NCBI GenBank assembly: GCA_028752905.1
Contig: JAQNBH010000007.1
Span: 14,598,759 to 14,662,758, forward strand
Direction: 5' to 3'
DNA length: 64,000 nucleotides
From: Cladorhizidae sp. MBARI D1340-BT2
Lineage: Eukaryota > Porifera > Demospongiae > Poecilosclerida > Cladorhizidae
Below the pieces are notes generated by a model. It was not told where the DNA came from, made no database searches, and saw only the letters and a list, made by a program, of their open reading frames with translations. Both the position numbers and the translations under genes were made by a program. This document shows, piece by piece, positions 11,910 through 23,719 of the stretch; positions within the stretch are counted from its first letter, which is position 1, and the number at the start of each line of letters is the position of its first letter.

Positions 11910-14330
11910 TCAGTCAATAAATAGTGAAGCTTGAAAGAGCCTTCTTGGCTGAGACTGCACAAAAGTATGGCAGATATCATCAACTGACACTCTCACTCCA
12001 TAGTTCATGGCTATTACAGCAAGATTAGAAAAGTGTTGTTCAGTCAAAGTCGACCTTGTATATGTCTTTATCCTCCTGAGTAAACTAAATGATCGTTCTG
12101 CTTCAGCACTGGTGATAGGCAGAGTGCAAGCAATGACTAGTAAGCAATGAATGTTTGGGAAAGTATCAGAGCTAAGAGCTAGGAGAAGATTGTTGGGGAT
12201 GTTAGCCTCATCTTTGTCTCGCTTATGCTTCCACAATGATTGCCATCTTCTTAGTTCACTTTTGAGAGACAAGGAACATGGAAGATCTTGTTCCCAGTAC
12301 AGAAGGTCATCTATATGTTGTGATTGTTGAACACTCGGATTGCAGTTGAGCACTGAAGGCACAAGGTGGTACAAAACCATATGACTTTGTTTTCCCTCAC
12401 CTTGAAATCTTTCCTCCAACTGGTTAATGAATGATCCAGCACTGGTATAGCAATGACTCTCTTGTAATGCTCTTTTGCTGATTGACTTGGAGTGTTGCTT
12501 CGATTCCGTTGAATGCTTGTCTTTCTTGGAACACTCTCACTCACACCAATTGACTCAGCCAGTTCAAGTACCTCACAATACCACAAGCTAAAAACGGTGT
12601 CAATAGTCTTTGTGAGGGTTTTCAAGCATTCAATCGCTTCAGTAACTTTGTTATAGGCATCATATATATCTTGATCCTGCTTCTGAAGCTTTGAAGCAAG
12701 TATTTTTACTTCATCAAGAACATATTGGTGATTATAAAAACAGCAAGGGTTTGAAAAGAAGAGAGAGCAGCTTTCAGACCTTGTGCTTTCACTCTTGTCT
12801 CAGTATCCCAATTCCAGCTCCCATCTGATGAGCCTAAATTTGGGTAATCAGTAGGACACAAAATGGCATCTGAGAAAGTGATAAGTGGCTCATACATTTC
12901 AAGAAACACTTCAAAGCACGTATGTCCACCCATCTTGTCTTTCACATTCCTGGAAGCTTTCTTGCTTTTGAAGAAGGCAAGAATTCTTTGACTGTAAGTT
13001 CAAAAAGGTTTTGTCTCTTAGTGCTGTGAGCTAAAAAAAGGTGTGCTTCATTTATAACTAAAATCAAGTTTCGTACTTCCTGAACAAGACATGCTCTGGC
13101 AACTGAAAGATTAAGGCAGTGTGAGTAGCAGTGTGTGTACAGAGCTAGTGAGCTGACCTCCTTGACTTTAGATTGAACACCTGCAATGCCGGTTGACATC
13201 ACAGATGCTCCATCATAAGCTTGCCCTCTAATTTAAAGAAACTGAAGGACTAGAAACTGTTTCAAGAATCTTTCTTGAAATGGATGAAGCATTGGCTCGG
13301 TCCAAGTAGACAAAGCTAATCAGGCACTCCTTGATATGAGGATCAGTGGAAGAGGACAGATCAGTTTTTTCTCAAAATGCTAAAAAACGTCCCAATTGGA
13401 GCACAATAGAGGATATAAAGGGGAGATTTGTCAAGCACACAGAAAGAATCTCTTGATTAGAATGAAAATCTGTGGCTTCATCAGCAATGATGGTGAAAGG
13501 CAATTTTTTTTCTCGGAGCTGTTCAGTTATATGCTCTCTAATTTTAGATGCATATATGTCAATAACCTCATTTTGAATGGTCTTGCTGGTATACTTCACG
13601 TTTCTTTTAGCTGAGAGAAGGTGTTTGTGTAGGAGCTTATCTGTCTTAGCCAAAAGCTGAAGTGTGCCTACAAAATTGCCCCTGTTGAGATCTTCATCTG
13701 AGAAATCCACTCTGTAGTCAGAGTGGCCTCTTTTGCCAAAAACTCTACAGCCAAAACTATCTGCTGGAGAACATGCCTGTTCTCTTGAGCTTGTTAGTTG
13801 CTCTGTTTCAATAGCCTTGTATCTATCCTTTCATCTGGTTGGTCTGAGAAAAAGGTGTACCCTCTCAGCTACACGGCAATGCATTTGAGTCTGATCATGG
13901 CATACAAGAACACCATCCTTGCCAAGTGCTTTTGAGTATGGTTTCTGGTATGGGGACAAAACTAACAAACCAGAACGATTACCAACTCCAGAAACACTGC
14001 CTCTACCCAGCTGCTCTGGAAAAACTATACAATATCTGCAAAGACCACCTGCAAGAAGAGTGCTGTATGAAAGTCAAGGAAATTGTACTAACCATCCAAG
14101 CTGGAAGGATACACTCCAGGTTTTTCCTACTTTGGTAACCTGATGTGAATGAAGATGATCACAAGAAGAAGGTTTGGAATGATGAGAAAGATATTGCTTC
14201 TTACGATCATCTGGAATATTATTTGCTAATGACCAAAGCTTATCCCAGTTACCTTGAGCGGCTTCAACTATTGTCCCTAAGTCCACCTGTCCACTAGTTG
14301 ACGGAACTACACTGAGTGATGTAGTCATCG
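11910..14330 (-). pseudogene. hAT-family transposase (ZMYM / P52rIPK-like type), degenerate
   Basis: Successive - strand segments encode the RNase-H-like hAT core. 'REKKLPFTIIADEATDFHSN' (about 13450-13510) holds the first catalytic Asp region. 'YDGASVMSTGIAGVQSK'-like sequence (about 13170-13220) is followed by 'ALYTHCYSHCLNLSVA' with the CHCxxH pattern (about 13100). The C-terminal dimerisation domain has 'LPITSAEAERSFSLLRRIKT' (about 12045-12105). The N-terminal part reaches about 14330. At least four frame breaks or stops separate the blocks, so no active enzyme is encoded. The domain wording resembles transposases related to the vertebrate P52rIPK and ZMYM proteins. Confidence 0.8.
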
Positions 14331-14704
14331 TATCAATTGTTGCTTAGCGTAAACTGAGAAACAGTAGTTGGCAGTAGTTGGCATTGACAAGGAAGAGCTC
14401 GATGTAGTGGTTGTGACTGTCATTGATGGTGATTGAACAAATAAATCTATATCAGTTGATACACTAGAGTTACCATCATCAGCAGTCATTGACACAGGGA
14501 TATGGGACCCAGTCTCGATTCTATATTGTATCTTACCTTTTAAAAAAAGTTGTCAGCTGGGTGCAATCCTTGGGTGATGGCCACTTTCTACTTCCAGACA
14601 TGGCAATATTGATGGCAGATGCAAAATTGCTATTATCATGCACAGCCACATTTCAGGAGTGTGGGTTTAGAATTTCATTCATATTTAACAGTTTGTAGTT
14701 TAAC

Positions 14705-14918
14705 CAAAGTGTCTATATCTAACAAAGTGTCTATATCTAAAAAGTGTCTATATCTAACAAGTGTCTATATCTAACAAAGTGTCTATATCTAACAAGTGTC
14801 TATATCTAACAAGTGTCTATATCTAACAAGTGTCTATATCTAACAAAGTGTCTATATCTAACAAGTATCTATATCTTACAAGTGTCTATATCTAACAAAG
14901 TGTCTATACTAACAAAGA
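14705..14918. repeat. Minisatellite inside the hAT-like element
   Basis: About twelve tandem copies of a 16-18 bp unit based on 'gtgtctatatctaacaa', differing mainly by an extra a and by a few substitutions. It lies about 70 bp inside the right terminal repeat region. Confidence 0.9.
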
Positions 14919-15000
14919 AACTGGAGGTGGAGCTAGTGTTTAGAATGTTATGGGGGGGTTGCAACCCTAGAAACCCCCCCCCCCCCTGGATCCACCCCTG

Positions 15001-15130
15001 GAGATGGAATTGGGAGAGCACTCAATCACACACCTGCTTCAGGACATTACATAGCAAGAGGTCTTGAGTCATTTCCCCATTAAAATCATTCATTATGTCA
15101 TACCATCTTCTCCTGTCCTTGCCCTTTGTA
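15001..15130 (-). pseudogene. LINE with restriction-like endonuclease, fragment 2 (other side of the hAT insertion)
   Basis: In reverse complement this reads 'LA' - stop - 'CPEAGV' - stop - 'LSALPIPS', the segment that in this LINE type immediately precedes the sequence at 11431. Fragments 1 and 2 therefore belong to one 5'-truncated LINE copy that was split by the transposon. The LINE starts near 15125, just downstream of the lipase gene. Confidence 0.6.
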
Positions 15131-15255
15131 GATTAGAAAACTGAAACATTTTTTTCAACAGTGAGCATTCATAGATAGTGAATGGAATCAAGCCTGAGAG
15201 AGTATGGGACATATAGGTCTCATTCTTTGATGGTGGGATTTCAAAGATTATCGAG

Positions 15256-18200
15256 TTATTGCATAGTGTACTCATAGTGTAGTTTTTTTATGCTAAGGTG
15301 CTTATCAGCCTTAGTCCAGTAAGCTGACAGTAATGTCGAGTTCTCCTGCACAGGTGCAAGATTAAAATCTGTAACTAAAGAAAATAATAGGAATATAAGT
15401 ATAATATATCGTACCAACTAACTCTCTGTTGAAATGTGCAGTGTAGCTACAATGACTTTCTCTCTGTAATCAACTTTAAATTGTGCTCTTTGACATTTTT
15501 TCACTAGATGCTATAGCCTTCTGCACTATAGCATGTAGAGGCACTCCTCAAATAATGATTATAGGAAATGTACTCAAGGACATAGTTTTATAAGGATGGC
15601 TTAAAACAGCCAAATAAATATCGGCTTGTATTTACATAGCTAACATAATAATGATACTCACCCTGCAAGACTTGGGTCTGCCCTGTATCACAATGACAAG
15701 GGATATGCACTTACCTGAAAGTCCATTACTCTTCTTGGCTGTGAATAAGTAAGGCCATTGGTCTGTGGGGCACCTAATTTCTGCCATGGGAGGGTGAAGT
15801 TTCCTACTCTTGTTTCCTAGTTTTTCAAACATGTTGTTCCATAATCCCAAAGATAAATCACGATGGTTAGCAGGACTTAGATGACTGCAATAAGCCAGAA
15901 GTTGAGATGAATCTGCACCATTTTCTATTCCGCTAGGTACAACATTACTAAGAAATGGTTGCAGAAAAAATGTGAAATTATCTATATTATCATATCTACC
16001 ACTGGAAATAAACAAATCAAGCAACTTCTGAGAGTTATCAATAGTCTGAATAAAATTTTCAAGAACTCGATTTGAATTTCCAAAACTTGCACATTTACAG
16101 GCAAGTTTAGAACACTGATGTCCATAAACAAATGAATTTTTAATAAAATTTCCGATATTCATGAGTTGTACCAAATTAACAAAAGTCCTTGGAAGATTAT
16201 CCCTCAGGTAATCTAGTGCATGCATGATATTAGCAACGAAGAGAACAGATGTGTTTATTTGGCAGGATAGAGAACAAACATCATTAATGCCGACATAAAT
16301 GGTGACAATCTTCCAGTCATTCCTAAAGTCTATGTTTTCCAACCTGCATGCCCATCGCACAAGTTCTTTTGCCTGTCCTAACATATCAGCACTGAACGCA
16401 CTGATTGTTGCCACATCTAACTGAGTAACACTCTCCATTTGGCCATCATTATAGCCTTTGAGTTTAGGATTGTAATAACGAAGAATGTTAGGAAGAGTTG
16501 TAACACATGATAGCTCACTTTCACCACCTATGAAAGAAATGACCATGGTAATGCTTTTACACTAAAATTCAAACAATAAGTTATAAATGCTCCAAATAAA
16601 ATTTCTACACACATTAAAAAAGCCATCAGGCAACAATTATTTATTGAAACAAAATGGATGCCTGAACTAAATTAGTATATATAGTAACTTAAGTATTTTT
16701 ATGATGTATATATATATTTGACACCTGATAAAGCAGTGAGAAAGCGTTTGCTGTTATAATTAAATCTGTATGATATAGCCACAACCAGAAGCAGATTGAA
16801 GGTGGGGGGGAAAGAGGACAAGGATATATTGCCCTCCTTCTCCCTTTCATCACGAATAGGTGTGACACTCGTATCAGAACCTTCTGGGGGAAACTTACCA
16901 TATCAAGTTACTTTCCTAACTAGTTTGATAAGTCTGCAGAAGTGAATTGCCATATTGCCATATCCTCAGATTTTTGTCAAAATTTGTTTTAATAGCACTT
17001 GGGGTATCTTGATATATAACATCAACAATATGTGTCACATACACACATCCTAGACTTGATTTGTGAGCAAAATTCTAGCCATATTTTAGTTAAGCATTTC
17101 TTCTAATAAATCTTTCTTCTTCAATATTTTCCTCCAAAGCCTCTTGTAGCTAAACCTTATCTTGTGGGAAGCAGGCTTCAAAGGTTAAGTGTAAAGCAAG
17201 GGCTAGTGAAGCTAAGGCATGACTGGGATCATATCATGGCAGAGTTTTTCATGCCATAACTCATCCCCCAGATAATTTATGGCTCCAGGTCATATGTATG
17301 GAGTATCAGTTCCAGCTGATCTTGGTCCATTTCTGCCAAACATTGAAATAGTTATAGGACATAACTCTAAATAGCTGAACAGAATTAGAATTTAGAATGA
17401 GGACACATTTTAACCTTGTAGCTTTGTCTTGATTAGAACCTGTGGCTCCAGTATGCCACTCACTATATTTAATATGAATGAATCATTTATAAAAGACATC
17501 GGTGCATGTACTTCTGCCATGGCAGGGTGGATGCCCCACTGTTGTAGGCTGTGAAATAAATATTGGCCTACGTATTTGAAACAAAGACTTCTCAGATTCT
17601 TACTGGGATAAGTTTGTACTTGTATGGAACAATGAACAACCCAGCCTTCTATCACTAGGCAGAATATTTACACAATGTGTCCTCCAGTGTATGTCCTTGT
17701 CTACAATAAGATGGGTTCACACTGATGCTAGGAAAATATTGCATTGCATCATTGCATGGCATTGTTTCATATCATGAACCAGCAATGCAATCCAGTTAGA
17801 CGATAAAAACAAAACAAACAAACACAATATTGCAAATGTTACACAATTATACATTAAACACTGCAATAAATCTGTGAAGAATTATATGCAATCAAGGAGC
17901 AGAAGTATCTAAAACTTCAGATGGCAGAACAACCAATGGATCAACATTGCAGTGTCCTAGTAAATTCATGGATACAATCATCTGTCAACACATTCATAAT
18001 GTGTTGCCAGAAAATCTACTGTTCCTACTCCATCACAACCCCCTCCTCTTTCTTCGGTGTCATTGCTGCTAAAGTTGCTGGGTTTCCCTTCCAGGTGGTA
18101 TATAACTTTGAACTGGTAGGGTGGCAAATCAAGTCTCATCCCTTGGCAGGCAGTCTCTTCTCCTGGTTAGGTAATCTCTTTTCCTTGACAGTTAGTTTTT

Positions 18201-19845
18201 CCTCCTAGCCAGGACGTCGCTTCTCCATAACAGGCATTCATAGCGTTCAGTGACACCAGAAGATCCAAACTACAACTAGCATGATCATGGTCTGATCTAC
18301 AACAGCTGTTTCATCACATCAGCTAGAGCTGACAACTGCATCACCACTGGCAGCTGATGTCATGGGTTGCAAACACTATGAGTTGAAGTGGCAACTAATC
18401 TGAAGTACTTCAGCAGGCAATCTTGGACGCTGCTGAAAGGCTTCTACTTTTCCTCAGCAAGCTTTGAATCTATTTCAGCACAAAAACTGTAGAGTCACAC
18501 ATTACGAGACTCTCTTGACCTGAAGACCAAACTATTCTGCACAGTATTGACTCTCAAGATCATCATCATGCATGTATCATGTCTACCCTATGTGTACTGA
18601 TATGGAGGACAAGTTTTGTGGGTTTTAAAACGTGGGAAGGGTGTGTGGTTGAATAGAAGCTCCCGAATTCCCCTTGGTAAACCCCAGATCCCAATGTATC
18701 GTCCCCTTCTTAACCCCCCCCCCCCATCTCCTGAAAATCCTAGGTAAAGCAGTGACTTTGCACAAACGATACATTGCTGCATTTTTTGGTAAAGTTCTGA
18801 TAAGCTATAGCTATCAGGTAGGACATACACCCGATGCGACAATTATACTAAACACTTTTATGGCTGCAACAAGACATACATTAATGAACATGATTAAAAT
18901 ATTGTAGCACAAACCAATATCAATATCTAATTGCATAAAATGCTAAAGAAGGGCTATGGTTGCTCATTTAGTGTAACCACCATAAAATATGCAAAAGTAG
19001 GAGGGTAAGGAGTAAGATATGTGGGGTATTATGCCAGAACCTTTACTAATGGTGTTGGTAAGAGTCTGGGACACTGACATAATTAGCTAGCAGTCAGGCC
19101 ACTGCTGAGGCTGTTCAATTTAGGTCATGAAAGCTGGACTATATTCCTCCTCCCATCTCCTTTACAAAAATACAATGCATATGGCTAAATTGGATAAACC
19201 ATACAGTTGCAGTATATGTTACCTAGGAGTTGAAATGTGAATGGCCATTTTTCTTCTAATAACGAAGTATATGAAGACAAAGTTATATATATATCTTGAC
19301 AATACCTCGGACACATGCGTACATCATGATATATACATGTCTGTTAGAATGTAGGGATGGGCATGGCAAGGGCAAGAGGGAGGTGGGGTAGAAATGCAAT
19401 TACATTTTAAAGAAAAGGATTAAGATAGAGTCAAATAGTTAAGTTAGATAGTTACGTTAGCAAAAGTTGATATTCATTCTATTTTTGTAGCTTGTGGGCG
19501 GCAAATATGTTGTGAGGCCTTCACAAGGATGGGTACGGATTGTTTAGTGTGTTCTATTGGTATGTGAAATTGGTACTTACCTCCACTCCAAGAAAATCCT
19601 CTGTACTCGCCATAACTGAAGTTATTACTCCTTCCAAGTCCAGGTGTAACAAAGTCCCCCATTGCACCAATGACTTTAATATCTGAAGGTTTAAGTGAAT
19701 GAACACTGGTGTAATAATCATAGGTCTTAGAGAGCTGAGGACAAATGAAATATGATCCAGAAATGTTCTTCTGAGATCCACCTGCACAGCAAAGAAACGG
19801 TGAAAATTGTGCTGACAATATCAGGAGGCAAGTGAAGATTTTCAT
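15256..19845 (-). CDS. Phospholipase B1-like SGNH hydrolase, probable pseudoenzyme (3 exons)
   Basis: Exons are 19845-19581, 16527-15715 and 15368-15256. Each junction has GT..AG and the phases agree, giving 396 codons plus a stop. Residues 1-22 form a signal peptide (MKIFTCLLILSAQFS...). 'VHSLKPSDIKVIGAMGD' and 'TTLPNILRYYNPKLKGY' are diagnostic of one repeat of animal PLB1, an ectoenzyme that removes acyl chains from phospholipids. Catalytic blocks: block I reads GDF (Phe65, codon 19653-19651) where the nucleophile Ser is expected, and block II 'TISAF' lacks the Gly. Block III 'GIND' keeps Asn170, and block V 'YCSH' keeps His304 but has Tyr301 where Asp is expected. The reading frame is open, so this looks like a secreted non-catalytic homologue rather than a simple pseudogene. 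An upstream in-frame ATG at 19872 would add nine residues. Exon 3 is the least certain part. Confidence 0.8.
15436..15530 (-). repeat. Partial copy of the dispersed hammerhead-like repeat in lipase intron 2
   Basis: In reverse complement it reads 'gaaggctatagcatctag', then 'aaaatgtc', then 'aaagttgatta', matching the repeat at 41100-41330 and 44115-44215. The CTGATGA part is missing. Confidence 0.55.
16560..19473 (-). other. Lipase intron 1, no further exon recognised
   Basis: This is the bulk of intron 1 (16528-19580). It holds a run of 13 C near 18712-18724, and a stretch near 17505-17545 ('HPAMAEVHAPM') that weakly resembles the end of lipase exon 2 ('HPPMAEIRCP') and could be a decayed partial duplicate. 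I see no other supported gene. Confidence 0.4.
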
Positions 19846-19879
19846 AACTGAAGATAAAAACCCACCATGCACAAATTAA

Positions 19880-20620
19880 TTAATTAATCGACGTGTGAAA
19901 GCAGGCGGGTTGGCACGCTATATGCCTACTCTGGTGTGGAATACTGGTTTATAATAATAAATATGGTGTTCTCATATCGTCTTCGTATATGGATCAAACC
20001 CGACCTATCAAAAGACAGCAGGGACAGCAGATTCTGCTGAAGTATAGTTGTGGGGAACTTATAATGCTACAGGTATATAATATCGGCAGCTAGTGCCACT
20101 AAACAAGGTAAACTGCTTAGCTAAGCTCCATCGCTACAAGCTAGTTCCGCAACTGTCACACCATACCGTTATAGTTAGATCTTGTTGCAAACTACTAGTT
20201 GACTAGATCTGCTAGAAGACTGTCAGTTAGCTATGCAACACGTTTAATCTGATTTACCACCTGCATTGTCTTTTCTCAGTATGCTTTAGCACATACCAGT
20301 CACAAGCAGGCTCCAATGAGCTTGTTCTCATCCACAAAAAACATTTTAATGACAGCATCTGCTGGAGGCAATCCCATCAGATTCTCTTCTTCTTTCATAT
20401 TTTATGCCTAACAATCTCCTACTGGCCCTTTTCAGAGCCAAAGCTCCACTTCAAATCCTCCAGAACTGCATAGTGTTGGATTTTATCCAAACTGTTTTTT
20501 GACCCTTAATTTTTCTGTTTGGATTTTATCAAAGTTTGACATTTCATCCATATCAGGCTATGTACAGCCTATTTGAAAACCACTCTCCAAGAATTTCTAC
20601 ATTAAATTCACTTTTAACAG
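19880..20620. other. Region upstream of the lipase gene
   Basis: It should contain the lipase promoter, but no box can be named with confidence. On the - strand near 20330-20400 a coding-like peptide ('EEENLMGLPPADAVIKMFF') may be a fragment of an unrecognised gene, with stops on both sides. Confidence 0.35.
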
Positions 20621-20629
20621 TGCAATTCA

Positions 20630-20968
20630 ATGTTCCTAAAAAAGTACTATGAATTTAAACCGAACACTGAACTATTAAAGACATGTGTAAATGCTATGAA
20701 CACACTTTATTATGTTATTTCTCATGAAATTGTTGTTTGGATGGATTTTTTGTTGCGGATAACACCGGCAAGTAATTTGGAAATTATCAAAAAAATTATG
20801 GCAACACTGCATGATGATTTGTATGTCAATTTTGCTTCAGGAAACTGTGTACCCATTGTTGTCATCATTGCTTCCTTTCTCATTCTCTCACATAGAGCTA
20901 ATGTTGATTACTTACTTCAAATGCTCTCTGGAGATGTGGAAATTGATCCAGGCCCTCAGTGCTGCTAA
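20630..20968 (+). CDS. N-terminal part of an APE-type LINE ORF with 2A-like motif (interrupted)
   Basis: An open frame of 112 codons ends in 'LLQMLSGDVEIDPGP' (motif codons 20930-20956). This matches the ribosome-skipping 2A consensus D-V/I-E-x-N-P-G-P except that Asp replaces the Asn. 2A-like motifs at the N-terminus of APE-type non-LTR retrotransposon ORFs are established in several invertebrates. A hydrophobic segment ('VPIVVIIASFLILS') precedes the motif. The frame stops two codons after the motif, close to where the Gypsy fragment begins, and the rest of the LINE resumes near 22280. Confidence 0.55.
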   Translation: MFLKKYYEFKPNTELLKTCVNAMNTLYYVISHEIVVWMDFLLRITPASNLEIIKKIMATLHDDLYVNFASGNCVPIVVIIASFLILSHRANVDYLLQMLSGDVEIDPGPQCC

Positions 20969-20971
20969 CAG

Positions 20972-22275
20972 TGTCAAATGTTTCTGTAAATACAGAAGAG
21001 GGAGATATGATTCAGCGATCCACACTAGCTCTTCTGGGAATGTACCTAGGTCCTTCTTCGGCAGGGTCCGGAGTCCTAACATGACCCAATGAAGGTCTGA
21101 TGTCCACGAGGGCGATTGACAGCATGCTTTGAGGGATGCTTTCAAGCTTCGATGGAACCTTTCCACCAGGCCATTCGCCTGGGGGTGGTAAGCCATAGTC
21201 CGATGCAGTTTGGTTCCGAGGAGGTTGGAGAGATCTTGCCAGAATTGAGATGTGAACTGGGGTCCTCTGTCAGAGGAGACATCAGAGGGAAGGTTGTGAC
21301 GAGTAATCCATCCACTCAAGAAGGCATCAGCCACGTCTTTGGTACTTGTGCTAGCCAGGGGAATTGCTTCTGGCCAGCGAGTGATGACTCTATCCACTAC
21401 TGTGAGGAGGTGGGTGAAACCTTTAGAGAGTGGTAGTGGCCTACGAGATCCACATTCAAATGGTCGAATCGGAGTATGGGCTCGTTGTACTCAGATAGTG
21501 GGGCACGATGGTGGAGGTTGACTTTGGCTTGTTGGCAATGTTGGGTGCGGCGATGGTGGCGTGTGTGGCAGATTGAACGAGGCGTTGTCCTCCCAGGTCG
21601 ACTAGCAGTCCGTTGTCACGTAAGAAATCTGCCCCGAGGATGGCCTGGTTCACATCAGCGACGATGAAAGACCCTTGGAAGCGCTTGCTCCCAAACTGGA
21701 GTGGAATGCGACGTGTGCCATAAGTTTTAATTTCTGTCCCATTGGCGGGGCAGAATGGGCAGAGGAAGCGGCTGCGCGGTGGTCAGGAGGAGAAGCCGGG
21801 ACGAGAGAGACTTCTGCACCAGTGTCGATGAGAAAGGAGCATCCTGAGGTCCTATCCTGGACATGTAGAAGCCTTGAGGTTGTTGCGCCAGCCACCATGG
21901 CTACTGGTGGCCGGCGTTGGCATTTCCCACTGGCGGTGTCTTAGCTAGGGGAATATGGGACATCTGGCAGTTGTTCTGGGTGCATCTCTTTGCCTCCGTT
22001 CCATACCGCCCATGGTAGAAAAATAGACTGGTGTCGGTCTTAGTCCTGCGCTTTTGGCATTTGTATCAATTGGCTGCAACATCGACATTGCCAACAAGTG
22101 ATGATGGCTGGTTCAGGTGGGCACCGGAGAGCATGAAGTAGGCATCGGCTTGTTCAGCCAGCTGATGGGTTGTCATAGCCATAGAATGAGCCAGGTGGTC
22201 TTGGACATCTGCTGGAAGCTGTCGTAGGAAAAGGGCCTTAAACAGGATGTGCTCGGAGTGGATAGGGATGCAAGC
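20972..22275 (-). pseudogene. Internally deleted Gypsy (Mag-like) fragment: gag end, protease, integrase
   Basis: On the - strand, gag sequence ('FLRQLPADVQDHLAHSMAMT', about 22170-22240) is followed by a degenerate CCHC-type knuckle with 'YHGRYG' (about 22010) and a protease with 'FLIDTGAEVSLVPAS' (about 21790-21840, ORF 21898-21650). The C-terminal protease part is at 21653-21560. Integrase follows at 21530-20980, with 'TRWPEAIPLAS', 'SDRGPQFTSQFW' (second catalytic Asp) and 'NGLVERFHRSLK' (catalytic Glu). No reverse transcriptase or RNase H lies between protease and integrase; the junction is near 21560. The fragment sits inside the LINE and has no LTRs. Confidence 0.75.
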
Positions 22276-22279
22276 ATCT

Positions 22280-23630
22280 TACTGAGGAGTGCTGATGGTG
22301 TTCCATCACCCATCCCAGGCCAGTCTAGAAGACTCTTGCTCCTCTCCAAGGGTTACCCGAGTGCGAAATCCAGAAACCAATTTCAAGAACCCCATGCTCT
22401 CATTTTGGAATGTCTCAAATTCATTACTCACCCCTGCAATCCAGGAAATGGTTTCCTCCCTCTTATCAGCCATCCCACCTTCCAAATCACTGCCACCAGA
22501 TTCACCTACCCAGGTGCAAAGTTTTGTCTCTCCTGTTTTCTCTCTTCTCACAAACAACTTTAAGTCCCATGTCACTAGATCAAACTGTTTCACTACTAGC
22601 ACTCACTCTGCATCAAAACATTTTATTATCCACCGTTACCCATTTCTGAAGTCACCTAATTTTGCTCACTGTGAACCAGCTAACACACACTTAACTCCTA
22701 CCACAGCAAACAGGCTCTCTACCCTTACCCAACCTACTTCCTCAAGGGGCTGGTCCATCAGCTTCCTGGAGAAGGAGCTCTTTGCCAAGGGTATTGGTTC
22801 CCTAGCCTTCCCCAAAATACTTCCCATGTTCACCTTCACCAATGTCCTCCCTCCCACAAGTCCTCTTTACTCTCATCCTTATCTTGCCTTCTCACATCTG
22901 GAGCTACTTTCATCTCTCCTAGTGCCACACCTGCCATTTCCCTCCAACTATCTAAATTACTTCAATGCCCGCTGTCTTCTTGCTAAACTTGATGAACTCA
23001 CATAGTTTATCAACAGACCTCCGCATTATTGCTGTAGTAGAAACCTGCTTCTCCAGATGTTTCACTCTCTGAAATTGCCCTCTCAGTTAGACTCAATCAT
23101 AATCGACATATATCATAATGTATTCAGGTCATCTCTACTTGCTCCATCATCTCCCTCCTATCTGAATGTATTGTCTCTCAAAGTTCCCAAGTTCACAATC
23201 ACTTCCCACATTTTACTGTCCACCTTCATGATCTGATCACTTTATTAACTTATTTGAATCCCTTGCAACCTCATATTCATTCCCACCTTTCCACGATGGA
23301 AACATTTTGCTAGTGGAAAACTTTACCACTCACTGTATAAAATATCAGACCCTCTTTCTCTCAACCAAATTTTCCACCCAACTCACTACTTCCACAATGG
23401 CATCCCATCATTGATCTTGTATATTTACCTTCCATCATCACTCCCACCCACTATTAGTCTGTCCTCCAGTGACCACAGCTTTTTTCTCTACCTCTTCAGC
23501 TCTCCATCTCCCTAACTATATATACACCTCACAGAATGTGGTTATGCTGACTTTGCTCAAGCACATGACTTCATCTCTTTCCCTGTGACATCAACTTTTC
23601 AGAGAGTACATTGATTATTGAGAAGGTTGT
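22280..23630 (+). pseudogene. APE endonuclease part of the same LINE, degenerate
   Basis: The + strand reads 'YLNYFNARCLLAKLDEL' then 'LSTDLRIIAVVETC' (about 22945-23045), the first beta strands and the catalytic Glu of an APE-type endonuclease. Later pieces in shifting frames include 'GNILLVENFTTHC' (normally GDFN) near 23300 and 'PSIITPTHY' near 23435. Multiple frameshifts and stops. The 22289-23005 frame (238 codons) is the longest surviving stretch. Confidence 0.65.
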
Positions 23631-23719
23631 TATAATTTTCCCATTAGATTGAAGCCTCCTGGCTTATCTTTAAAGATTTTATTTGTATCATACAAATCCC
23701 TCTAACCTTAGACCGCATT

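Larger units (their letters stand above)
11432..15000 (-). mobile_element. hAT-like DNA transposon, complete ends, dead transposase
   Basis: The element is bounded by perfect 16-bp terminal inverted repeats, CAGGGGTGGATCCAGG at 11432-11447 and its complement at 14985-15000. It is flanked by GAGAT on both sides (11427-11431 and 15001-15005). Removing it rejoins the LINE coding region around it. A second end-like sequence, 'ttggatcaaggaattttaga', lies at 11765, so the left end is partly duplicated. The interior carries a transposase pseudogene and a minisatellite near the right end. The 16-bp ends starting CAGGGG fit hAT, but that superfamily normally makes 8-bp target duplications. Confidence 0.75.

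Noticed and set aside
14705..14918. Regular tandem array, considered as a CRISPR-like array
   Set aside because: Units are contiguous 16-18 bp without spacers, inside a eukaryotic DNA transposon. It is a minisatellite.
17410..17655. Possible extra lipase exon in intron 1
   Set aside because: Exons 1 and 2 already join without a missing conserved block. Similarity is limited to a few residues and no good splice pair was found.
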